In this document: positions 24,399 through 34,397 of the stretch, piece after piece
Layout: every line of letters starts with the position of its first letter
Numbering within the stretch: the stretch's first letter is position 1
DNA from: Bidens hawaiensis
Taxonomy: Eukaryota; Streptophyta; Magnoliopsida; Asterales; Asteraceae
Reading direction: 5' to 3'
Length of the DNA stretch: 64,000 bases
Assembly: GCA_021521415.1 (NCBI GenBank)
Contig: JAIQDT010001134.1
Span: 496,001-560,000, forward strand
Program-made: the position numbers and the translations under genes
The notes under the pieces: generated by a model
The model's input: the letters and a program-made list of their open reading frames with translations, nothing else
What the model was told of the DNA's origin: nothing
The model's database searches: none

Positions 24399-24952
24399 GT
24401 ATGTGGTGTCAATATCCTTCCCAAACTACTCATTCTTTTTCGTTTTACCCGGTTCGAGACCTCGGGTCGTCGAACCTTCAAAACCTAGTTTTTCAATCTT
24501 GTGATACGTGTTCATGGACGAACTTTACGTCTCAAAACCATTAATATATGTTGTTCTTCATTCATGGATCGTCAAATCGTTGCGAAATCATCGGATCTAG
24601 CCTTATGAATCTGAACAGTCGCCGTTTCAGATTCAGGCGAAGTTAGGGTTTAGGCGAAGTTATCAGCAACTTCGCCTGGGGATTAATTTCGCCTAAGGCG
24701 AAGTTATCCGTAACTTCGCCTTGAACTCAAATTCGCCTGAGGCGATGTTGTGATATGGCGAAGTTATCATCAACTTCGCCTATGCCAATTCACTTAACAG
24801 GTTTTAGACGAACTTACAGATGAAGCGAAGTTGTTCCCAACTTCGCCTCACCTTTAAGTTCGCCTGTACAGGTTTAATCACAACTTCGCTCGTGGTACAA
24901 AGCGAACTTGTGAGTTGCTTAACCGTTCTCTAACTTGTTTTGTTTTGTGCAG
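24399..24952 (+). other. Candidate leader intron of the Copia-2 aORF
   Basis: The donor GACG|GTATGT lies at 24398/24399. The acceptor TTGTTTTGTGCAG ends at 24952 with TCTCTAAC as a branch-point-like word. The aORF ATG is at 24955, two bases downstream. The intron would contain the second motif cluster, as leader introns with enhancers do. Splicing is inferred. Confidence 0.5.
24637..24909. repeat. GCGAAGTT motif cluster inside the Copia-2 leader intron
   Basis: Ten exact GCGAAGTT/AACTTCGC words plus one-base variants. Several are arranged as facing pairs with 4- to 6-nt loops. Together with 24178-24244 this makes 15 exact words in the pol-aORF spacer. Confidence 0.87.
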
Positions 24953-24954
24953 AT

Positions 24955-27723
24955 ATGGCTGCTGTTGGCGGTACTGGTGGTGACGACGGTGATGATCAAC
25001 GACAGTTCTTTCCGGCCCATAACCAGTACATCACGCTAGATCCAGACGCAAGATTTGTGGAAGACTACAGGGAGATAATCATGTTTCTCCAGCGCTCAAG
25101 GATCTTTCATGCGATCACAAATACCCTGCCCATTTCACTGCCTAACATAGAAGACTTCTGGCAGACGGTATATTATGATTGCAGGCCTGAGCCCCCGGTG
25201 ATGCGAGCAACCGTAAATGGTCATAATATACAGTTTTCTTCAGAAGATATACGGTTGGCTTTGCAATTTGGAGAAGAAACAAGGGATGACCCAACGGAGT
25301 TCGTAGCTCCGTTTTGTGATGGAGCGTACCTGAGGATGGGTTATTCAGGACCGTTGGGGGACACGCAAAGGAGGAAAGGGTTTTTGCTGGATCAGTGGCG
25401 CTTCCTGATGCATGTATTGATTGTATGCATGTCTGGGAGGAAGGCAGGAACGGATGGGATGGGCGCGACGATGCAGTCTGCCATGATTGCGCTGACTTAC
25501 AACAGACGATATTCGTTTAGTCAACTGATATTTTACGAGATTGATCGTCAGAGGAGGGCGGTGGCGCGCGAGCGATTTATCATGTATCCTCGGTTCTTAC
25601 AAATGATTCTTAATCATGTCGCTCCGTCGCTACCGCAGAGACGCCCTATTAGATACGTCGAATGCGTGTCGAAACGTATCTTTGCTCAGTGCCGCACTTC
25701 GAGCACTCGTAGCAAGCCTGAGCTGCGTCCCAGGCATACTCCATTATTCGGGTATCTCATCAACCCGGAGTATGTTCCTGCAGGAGGGGACGAGTTCAGG
25801 GACCCACAGCCACATCAGGCGGCAGCACCCCATGCTGTACCAGCTGCGCCTGCTGTATCTACTGTTGTTTCTGCTGCTGTGCCAGCTGCTGTGCCTACTA
25901 CTGAAGAAGTAGATCTTGAGGCTGCTTTTAGCGGCCATGGATTGTTTGATATGGATGTCTCAGGTTCTCAAGTCATGGAGGTTACTAGAGCAGTTACTTC
26001 GGTAGCTGACTCCGATCTTGACGAAACATTTGCTGAAGCGAGACGACTGATGGTGTCTCGGGAGAGGACTACTGGAAAGAGGCCGAGAACTGTTGACGAG
26101 GATGATGAGGAAGTTGATGAAGAAGAAGCAGTTCAGCTTGTGCTCAGACGTTCACGAAGAGAACGGACAGGTATGGGTTCGGGAGCTGGAGAATCTTCGA
26201 GGCTGGTACGTTTTGCTCCACCTGCCTTGTCTGGTATGTCTCTTATTCCTTCTACAGCACAGGTTACTGCTGACGAGACGTCGGCCCCAGCAGTTGTGTC
26301 TCTACCACCCCAATCGCTTACTCCACCGGTGGTAGTTGCACGATTTGTTGAGTCGACCGTCACTACTACTCCAGGGTTACCAAGTGTACCACCTGCGGTC
26401 ACTTCTGCTGTTGATGTCCCGCTAACTCCAACGCCTACTTCAGATTCCGAAAGGATTACATCGCTAGAGCGGATTGCTGATGTACAGTCAAAGACCATTG
26501 AACGCCTAGTGGAATCCAATCGACTACAAGCAGCCCTCCTGGTTGAACACGGAAAAGTGATAGATGCCTTCAAGGCATTCTTGGCATCTCAGGGGGAGAA
26601 GACTTGTAGGGGAGATGAGTTGAGGACAAAACGGAGAGAAGATCAAGACGATGATCCCAATGCACCGGAAGGTGCAGGTGGTGAGCTGCCAAGAACCTCT
26701 CAGGCTCTTGGGGCTTCCACAGCTGAGGGGGAGTCTACAAGTGCAGCCGGTGACGACGTTGTAGATGCTGATGTTGAAGATGTTATAGATGCGTTGAAAG
26801 AGTTGGATGAGGATGATGATGAGTTTATGAATGAAGATGATGTGCTGCCGGTTGATGAGATCGAGAGGATCGGAGAGCAGATTACTGTTGAAAACGTGTT
26901 AGAGGAAGGGGAGATTGATAATGACTCCGTGGAACACGAGATTCCGGAGGTTGAGAGACCAGAGTTGGATGATGAGAGCGTGGTGGAAGATACTGAATGG
27001 GAGGAACAACCGAATTGGAAGGAGGGTTGTGCTCACTGGTTCATAAAGACGAAGAAGCCGGCGGTCCCTAAAATGTTCAAAACAAGTTACAATATTAAGG
27101 GATACGCAGAAGCAAAGAAAGGTATTATCTGCTGGATATATGACGAGCAGCTACGGCTCTTCGTGATCAAAAGATACGATGGAATTCAGTACTTCAGGAG
27201 AACGTTGAGATCTTTAAACACACTGCCTGAATGTGAGGTAAAAGATTTAGCCAGATTAGGATTGATAAACCGAAGTGAAGACAACATGGCTAGAATCATC
27301 GGGAAGATCGTGTGGAAGGAGTGCGTTAAAGAGAAAAAGTTTGAGCTACTGAAACCACAAAAGGGGAAACTTGTCGAAGACAAGGATAGAGGTCTGAGAG
27401 TTGATGGAAAACCTTGGATGGTTATGAAATATAAACCGATCCGGTGCCTTAAAGAAGTACCGATGAAGCTCATGCCCAAGGACGTACTCTAAGACCTAAA
27501 ATGGTGGTTCGTGGACTGTGAGACAGCGGAGGCGGTTATGGAAGATGAGGATGAACAAGAAGTGCTTAGGGTTTACGACCCGATGCATCTTGTTAATCTA
27601 TCGCAGGCTGATCTGAAGGTGCTCAACGAGAAGAAGATCTTCTACATTCCTGCTTGGAAGGATCAAGCTAGGAAATATCAACGGGTGGTGTCGGTGTGTG
27701 TTAGAGAGGGAGCGCACGCGTAG
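24955..27723 (+). pseudogene. Copia-2 accessory ORF (aORF), one nonsense codon
   Basis: The frame can be read upstream to 24940, but the first ATG is 24955, right after an acceptor-like GCAG. The N-terminal ~210 residues (FLQRSRIFHAITNT, DFWQTVYYD, RATVNGHNIQFSSEDI, LLDQWRFLMHVLI) match the Copia-1 aORF N-terminus. The middle is Ala/Val/Pro-rich, then strongly acidic (EDVIDALKELDEDDDEF). A C-terminal block (IICWIYDEQLRLFVIKRYDG, RTLRSLNTLPECEVKDLARL) matches Copia-1 2304-2008. After an in-frame TAA at 27490-27492 the same frame runs to 27723 and matches Copia-1 1871-1569. There is a basic KRPR-like stretch near residue 380 but no signal peptide or transmembrane helix. A nuclear role is possible; function is unknown. 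Confidence 0.8.
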
Positions 27724-27777
27724 AGATGCAAGATTACAAGACTCAAGATTTGAAGATCAAGATATGAAGCTACTGCC

Positions 27778-27788
27778 AAGGGGGAGTC
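27778..27788 (+). other. Copia-2 polypurine tract
   Basis: AAGGGGGAGTC lies directly before the 3' LTR. Confidence 0.9.
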
Positions 27789-28227
27789 TGTTGGTACATG
27801 TGTGTCAGTAGTTCATAGTCTAGCATTTGTAATCGAGTCTGTAATGTAATTATGTTTTTGATTATGTTTATGTTTTTGTAACAAGCGAAGTTGTCAACAA
27901 GTTCGCTCAGGCGAACTTGTTGAACAAGCGAAGTTAAAGACAACTTCGCCTGAGGCGAAGTTGTCGTGTTTATATACTGTTCAGACGTAACAGGTTTAGG
28001 GTTGGTTTTTAGGGTTTCGTTTCAGTTGTTCAGTAAACGTGTTACGTGTTTACAAGTCAGTCTGTAATAGTGACCTAGTGTCACGTGTTCGGGTTATCAA
28101 TATAACGTGTTCGTTCATTGATCGTGTGTTTGATTTACAAGTATTCTGCACTCGTATCTAACTACGCAGGGATTCCGCACCTGCGCAGATAGTGACATCC
28201 CGTGTACGATCCGTCCAGGAGCCTACA
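27789..28227 (+). repeat. Copia-2 3' LTR
   Basis: 439 bp, identical to 15914-16352 except one visible substitution. Its end CCTACA is followed by the TSD GGTAG. Confidence 0.97.
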
Positions 28228-28614
28228 GGTAGAAAGTCGCCAAACACAGCCTTTTCTGCCTCTATAAGTTGTAAAAATCCGAAAGGGGAGGTTATGGGGT
28301 TTATATAAGGCAAACCCTAATTTTTGCCGACTTTAGGCGTCTTCGCGTATTGCGAAGATGATAGGCTTGCTTCTTCGCGTATCAGTATCGCGAAGAGCAA
28401 AATAGTCGGATTCAAATTCTTACAACTTCGCGTATCGCGAAGTTGTCCCCATGAATCTTCACGTATCGCGAAGATGAAACTTTTTCTGATTTATTATTTT
28501 CTTTCCTTGACTGCCTTGTGATGCGTGCACTTCCAATTTCTCACGTCTCGATCTTCATTCCAAGCCCATTAAGCTCCATAGCTTCCAAGTTCCTGAAAAC
28601 ACATACATATACTT
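28228..28614. mobile_element. Repeat X copy 2, continued after Copia-2
   Basis: This continues 15722-15913 and parallels 14207-14560, with the same TATA box near 28300. It contains four CTTCGCG-TAT-CGCGAAG-type palindromes (28341-28357, 28372-28395, 28426-28442, 28457-28473). Copy 1 has two. It ends abruptly at the Gypsy-2 integrase remnant. Confidence 0.6.
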
Positions 28615-28621
28615 GAAGTAC

Positions 28622-30679
28622 CAATAATTCTTTTTCAGGTCTTGGTACATCTTGGTCGCGCCCGAATGAATTGAATAGCGCGACATGTGTGCTTCATCTA
28701 AAATTTTACCTCTGAATCCCCCATACCTCGGTACCCATAAATACGTTCTGACATAATCCATTCCACCTGCAAGGCTTCATTCTGGACGTTGGCTATTTGT
28801 TTCAAAATATCGGGTTTAAGAATAAGCTGATAAGATTTCACACGAATAGGTTTTGGTCTTTCCTTCCGGCTCAACGCGTCGGCTACCACGTTAGCCTTAC
28901 CGGGATGGTACATAATCTCCAGATCATAATCCTTAATCAACTCCAACCACCGACCCTGTCGCATATTCAGTTCCTTTTGCTCGAAGAAATACTTCAAGCT
29001 CTTATGATCGGTATAGATAACGCAAGGAACACCGTACAAATAATGCCACAACTTAAGCGCAAACACAACCGCCACCAGCTCCAAATCGTGAGTAGGATAA
29101 TTCACCTCATGAGGCTTCAACTGCCGTGAGGCATAAGCGATGACTCGACCCCGCTGCATCAGAACACACCCAAGCCCCTGATAAGAGGCATCAGAATAGA
29201 CCACCAGATCATCAGTGCCATCGGGTAAGGCTAAAATCGGGGCATGCGTCAACCTGCTCTTCAATTCGAGGAAAGCCTCCTCCTGCTCAGAACCCCAAAC
29301 GAACTTAACACTCTTCTTAGTCAACTTGGTCAATGATGAAGCATTCTTTTAAAATTCGGGAATGAAGCGGCGGTAATACCCTGCCAAGCCCAGAAAACTA
29401 CGAATTTCGGATGGAGACTTAGGGGATTCCCATTCGTTTACGGCTTCCACCTTTGCAGGGTCAACCAAAATACCACTCGGGTTAATAACATGACCCAAGA
29501 ACTGAACCTCACGTAACCAAAAGGAACACTTAGAAAACTTCGCCTACAACTTGTTCTTTCGCAGAGCTTCCAAATCTTCCGTGAGACGACCGGCGTGATC
29601 GAATTCGCTTTTGGAATGTACCAGAATGTCGTTGATGAATACAATAACCGAACGGTCAAGCATCGACCTACACACCCGGTTCATAAGATCCATGAACGCA
29701 CCCGGTGCGTTGGTCAAACCGAAAGACATCACGAGGAACTCATAATGCCTATAATGAGTGCGGAATGCAGTCTTAGAGATATCTTCCTCCCGAATCTTCA
29801 ACTGGTGATACCCGCATCTAAGGTCGATCTTCGAGAACCAACTAGCTTCTTGGAGCTGATCAAATAAATCGTCGATCCTTGGAAGAGGGTACCGATTTTT
29901 AACAGTGAGCTTATTCAATTCACGGTAGTCAATGCACATCCGCATGCTACCGTCCTTCTTCTTAACGAACAGGACCGGGGCACCCCAAGGTGAGATGCTC
30001 GGTCGAATGAAACCCTTGTCGAGCAAGTCTTCCAACTGAGTCATAAGTTCTTTCATCTCATTTGGTGCTAGATGATAAGGGGCTCGAGCAACGGGTTTTG
30101 CGCCCGGCACAAGGTATATCTGGAACTCAACCTCGCAGTCCGGCGGCACATCTGACAGGTCATCTGGAAATACATCCGAGAAATCCCGAACGATAGGAAC
30201 ATCACCGACGGTAGCCACCTCGGTTTTAATACTTATAGCATACGCTAGATACGCCCCGCAACCCCGCTGCATCAACCTTTCCACCTTAAGCATGGATATG
30301 ATAAGTGGTGTCGCACCATTCCGGTCACCGTAGACCGTTTGGGTCACATCCGGGGCCCTCAGACGAACGAGTTTCAAACCACAGATGATCTGAGCATCAA
30401 CACTTGCGAGCCAATCCATCCTGAGCACCACATCGAAACAACCAAGCGGCATCAAATACAACCGCACCGGAAATCTATACCCAGACAACTCGATGGAACA
30501 ACCCTGAATAGCCCTAGACACGGAAATGGATTTTCCTACGGCGACCTCGACCTCGAACACATCGACTACGCGCTCGGGTAATTTATTCAACGAGGAACAG
30601 AAAGCGGTAGACACAAAACTTCTACTGGCACCCGAATCAAATAAGACTGACACCTGCAATTCATCAAGTAAAAAGGTAC
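28622..30679 (-). pseudogene. pol: Gypsy-2 protease-RT-RNase H-integrase remnant
   Basis: The open stretch 30659-29544 starts with an aspartic protease ([13 protein letters not shown]). It continues with RT ([60 protein letters not shown]). The catalytic block reads FINDIL where active elements have F-I-D-D, so one catalytic Asp is replaced. A TAG at about 29544 breaks the frame. RNase H follows ([32 protein letters not shown]) in 29333-28698, after another stop near 29350. Only the HHCC start of integrase remains. Confidence 0.9.
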
Positions 30680-30784
30680 CTGGGATAATATTATACTACT
30701 GCTTAGCTACAAGATCATCATATACGATTCCAAGGGAATAAGAAATTTATAACGGTGGAATAAAACCTAAATAAGGTAAAGTAC
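30680..30784 (-). other. Candidate 105-nt intron between Gypsy-2 gag and protease
   Basis: On the minus strand the exon-like end TTTCAG|GTACTTTACC is followed 105 nt later by TATCCCAG|GTACC. The segment contains in-frame stops. Removing it restores a continuous reading frame across the gag-protease junction, as expected for this family. The 7-bp direct repeat CAGGTAC at both ends is also compatible with a small insertion. Confidence 0.5.
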
Positions 30785-32110
30785 CTGAAACAACATCCGC
30801 ATCATCCTTCGCCTCCCTCTTGGAGATGTTGAAGGCTCTCGCCCTGGCCTTCGGCTTCTCATCCATCTTCCCCTTCGAGGAAGTCCCCTGACCGGACCCC
30901 CCCCCCCCCCCGCCTTACTGGTAGGACAGTTTGATGCCAAGTGAATGGAACCCTTACAGCGGAAACAGGTCAACGTCGGACACTCAAAGTAGGGGTGTCC
31001 AACCTTATCACAACGAAAACAAGAGCCAGAACCACTCTTACATTCCCCCTTGTGCGGTTTCCCGCACTTCTTGCAATTACCGAACGCCGCATCCCTCTTA
31101 AACTCAGAAGTCTCAGTCTTCACCCTTTTCTCAGACGAATTAAAAATGCTTCCCCCGGGCCGCTTACCGTGCGATTTTGAGTTCCATGTCTTCCTAGTCT
31201 CGGTCGACGGTAACTTCTCCCTCTGATCATACAACGTACCTGCTAAGGTAACCGCCGAGTGAAAAGATTTCATTTCGGTGGTCACCACACCCTTACGAAT
31301 ATCTGCCGGTAGCCCCTTCACATACTTTTTAATCCTCTTGGCTTCGAGAGTAACCAAATCGGGACATAAACAGGCCATATGGTTAAACTTTGTGGTATAC
31401 TCCCGATGCGTCAAACTACCCGCCTCCAGGGTCAAGAATTCCTGTTCAATCTTATCCAATTCATGAGGAGGACAAAACTGATCAAGGACCAACTTCTTCA
31501 ACTCATCCCATGTCATCCTCCTAATCGAACGATCACCTATAGCCTGCGCCAGATTATCCCACCAACACAATGCCTCGGAACGAAACGAAGCAGTAGCATA
31601 CGTCACCATGTCATCCCCCTTATACTTACTAACCCTCAAAACAGCCTCCATCTCCCGCACCCACTGATGTGCTGCTAATGCGTCCTTAGTTCCATCGAAA
31701 GAAGGAGTGTCACACTTCTTAAAGTCACCATACAAGCAACCACGAGTAGATACACTAACAGTCCTCACTTCATCTTCATCCCCACTCGGCACGTACACCT
31801 TCTCCTCCTCTTCGACCTACACCTCCTTACTCTTCCTTCCCTTATCCGAACCCTTACCGACCAGCGACTCCTCCATGGCCCTAACGGCCTCAGCAACGAT
31901 CTCAGGAATGGCGCTATGAAGCACCTGGTAAACCTCATCCGCGATAGCCACGCGCATAGCAGGATCTAAGGCGGGGTTATCCCCCTCCTCATGAATCGGG
32001 TTTTCTTCTTGCTGGGAAGTAGGGATTTCACTCTCGGCTTCGGCATGTTGCTTACGACCACGACCACAAACACTAGGATGGCCTCTCTTAGCTACTCGAA
32101 TATTAACCAT
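30785..32110 (-). pseudogene. gag: Gypsy-2 gag
   Basis: ATG 32110 begins MVNIRVAKRGHPS. The frame is broken by TAG at 31817-31819 and then continues. The retrotransposon gag domain is clear (FDGTKDALAAHQWVREMEAV, ALCWWDNLA, MTWDELKKLVLDQFCPP, LTHREYTTKFNHMACLCPDL). Two zinc knuckles follow (CFRCDKVGHPYFEC and CFRCKGSIHLASNC). A run of 15 C (30897-30911) then shifts the frame, so the linker to protease is read in another frame. Confidence 0.88.
30897..30911. repeat. C15 homopolymer causing a gag frameshift
   Basis: Fifteen consecutive C (G on the coding strand) lie just after the second zinc knuckle. The reading frame differs before and after. Length errors in sequencing or replication slippage could both explain it. 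Confidence 0.85.
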
Positions 32111-32443
32111 GACTTATCCCTACAAAGACAGAATTTTAATATAGTCAAGTACAAGTGGCATTTAGAACATGTAAGGTAAGGGTAAACTGCTAATGACGTT
32201 GATCAAGTGTAATTAGTCGTTTACTTTACCCGCCCGTCCTAATCACCCCCTGCCCCTATCCATATTAGCCTTCTATCTAACACTTAAACAGTTAATCACA
32301 TACTGGAAACTTTTAAATTCAAAGGAATGACTAAATAATTTAAAGTTACCTCTTGGCGTGCAGCAACTCGCGGTGGGCATACTAGTCTCTTTTCTTACAA
32401 TTCGAGTCCAAGCATTCGGGGATGCTCGGATCCCTCGAACCAT

Positions 32444-32456
32444 GGCTCTGATACCA
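32444..32456 (-). other. Gypsy-2 primer-binding site
   Basis: The minus strand reads TGGTATCAGAGCC just inside the 5' LTR, complementary to initiator tRNA-Met. Confidence 0.9.
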
Positions 32457-32459
32457 ACT

Positions 32460-34397
32460 TGTAAGTTCCCAAACCCCGGGAACCCTACAGTTGGTATTCA
32501 AACAAAATATTAAGAAAATATTTAAACTTGAAAACGGTTCCTTTTATTTAAAATAAACATCTCAGAGTATAATTCAGCGGAAAACATAAATAATAAAATA
32601 AGTTCCCAAAATCCCGGGAATATTGCCGAAAACCATTTTAATTATATTTATAAAACTTTTTAAAATAAAATGTTCAAAAATAAAATCTTCCATCCACGTA
32701 TGCCCTTCACCATCCAAGTAGCTTCGTGCACGTCCAAGCGATAAGGCATCCTCTTCCTAACCTGAAACTCACACCAACATGCACACAAAGTCAGCTTGAG
32801 CTGAGTGAGTTCAAGTTTTAAATAAGTAACATCAATAAGTAATAATCATGGTAGCCATTCCAAAAGTTTAAAAGTAAAAGGAGTACATCAGTTAAGCCAT
32901 CATCATTGATAAATAATCATTCTTATATATATACATATATATATATATATAAATATCCTTATAAGTACATCCCTATATATATATATATATAAATATATAT
33001 AACATCCAAATAATAACATTAGGGTCGAGCAAACGTACAACCCAAACATGTAACATCTCATCAATGTATGCAAACACAAAGTAGGCATACGCAACATCCG
33101 TAGTCGATACAACTACAACATCGCCAAATATAGGCCATACAATAATATATATATACATACCATAATATCCCAAGGCCTACCATATACTAGCAAGCCTATA
33201 TAAAATAGTTTAAACGTTTCATCAAGTAAAATCACTTAGGTGTGCATGATAGCCCAAAACATAAAAAGAGTTAAAAAGGGGCATCATGAATCACCTGACA
33301 CAAGACACGTATTCACCACAAGCCAGATGATCCCTAAGTAATCCTAAGACTCAAACACCTGTCGGTTTACATTCAATCAATACTAAAGACATCAAGATGA
33401 CTCGTTTACCCTACGAGACGTTCTAACGGGGTTCGGGTCACCTAAAGCCTCGACCTCATCAAACTAAATCACAATAGCCCCCGAGGCCTCACATTCACCA
33501 AAACGAACCTTAGACACTCCCGGGAGTAAAGAATTCCCAAATTACCCCCGGAAGCACTAGGTGATGCCAATACGCGCGTTGAAGAGTCGATTAGGCCATT
33601 AACATCCAACTCAGCCCCGTGTGGACCCAACATGATAAAATCACAGCCAACAAGTCCACACGATGCTACATGAGTCAAATGGGTCGGTAATTCGCTAGTA
33701 CAACGCACCAACTACTCAATAAACGAAATTGCGCGTTGTACCGACCCGTTGGAGTAACCGACAACCAATTTAGCCCCATAACTTATAAAAACGATTTTTC
33801 AACAGCCCGTACATCAAACCAAGTGTCCCCAAGCTGAATTGGTCGTTAATCACTTCAACCCTCGCGTTAAACGCGCCAAACTACAATTCTAGTCAACCGA
33901 ACATAACAATCAAACTACAACTAGTTGATCAACTTAAGGAACACCTATGAACATGATCTTTAAGTATGTTATACTAGACATACCTAGGAAGATTTTGGTG
34001 CAAAAACCTCAACCAAAACAGTCCCAGAAATGCTCAATTGGACAGCCGCCCGGTTAACCTAAAACAAGTCGTTTATCAATAAATACGCGTAATATAAAGA
34101 TCAATTAAGGTGTAAAAGACATGGGGAATCATAAAAACGACCTTGAATTGAAGTTTTATGCTTTAATCTTGGCTGCACAGAAGGAATTCGCGAAAGGGGG
34201 GGGTTCTCTTGGCCGATCGGAGCTGAATGGGGGCTAGGGTTAGGATTTTCTATTTTTTTTATGAAATAAATAATATGTTACACACTAGCCCTTCAAGTTT
34301 AAGGGATATGGCAACTTGGAAGGAAAGATTAGATAACTTAACGTAAAGAGAAGATGGTCGGGTCAACGAAAGATACCGGATCACTCTCGAGAAACAT
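32460..34397 (-). repeat. Gypsy-2 5' LTR
   Basis: On the plus strand it begins TGTAAGTTCCC and ends near CTCGAGAAACA. It is clearly related to the solo LTR 47265-49398 in reverse orientation (for example GAGGCCTCGGGGGC). It includes TA-rich microsatellites at 32924-33000. The outer end is placed from TG/CA rules and is uncertain by a few bases. Confidence 0.8.

Larger units (their letters stand above)
15914..28227 (+). mobile_element. Copia-2: young SIRE-like Ty1/Copia retrotransposon
   Basis: A 12.3-kb element inserted in repeat X with TSD GGTAG (15909-15913 and 28228-28232). Both LTRs are 439 bp and differ at one visible position (CTCAG versus GTCAG near 15930). Order: 5' LTR, PBS, motif-rich leader, gag 16895-19519, pol 19495-22842, spacer with internal promoter, aORF 24955-27723, polypurine tract, 3' LTR. 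One nonsense codon lies in pol (21382-21384) and one in aORF (27490-27492). This copy is therefore recent but not autonomous as read. Confidence 0.95.
28615..34397 (-). mobile_element. Gypsy-2: truncated Ty3/Gypsy retrotransposon
   Basis: It reads right to left: 5' LTR 32460-34397, PBS, gag, protease, RT, RNase H, and the first ~30 residues of integrase (YSIHSGATKMYQDLKKNYW), where it stops at repeat X. The rest of integrase and the 3' LTR are missing. With the 3' end lost, no TSD can be tested and the chromodomain cannot be checked. RT and gag style suggest a chromovirus of the Tekay/Del group, which is inference. The solo LTR at 47265-49398 is the same family. Confidence 0.85.

Noticed and set aside
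24955..27723. Envelope-like protein label for the aORFs
   Set aside because: SIRE third ORFs have been called env-like, but I see no signal peptide, cleavage site or transmembrane helix in either copy, and the proteins are acidic. I kept the neutral name accessory ORF.
32903..33173. Small overlapping ORFs in the Gypsy-2 LTR
   Set aside because: Built on a TA microsatellite (Tyr/Ile repeats) inside an LTR; not genes.
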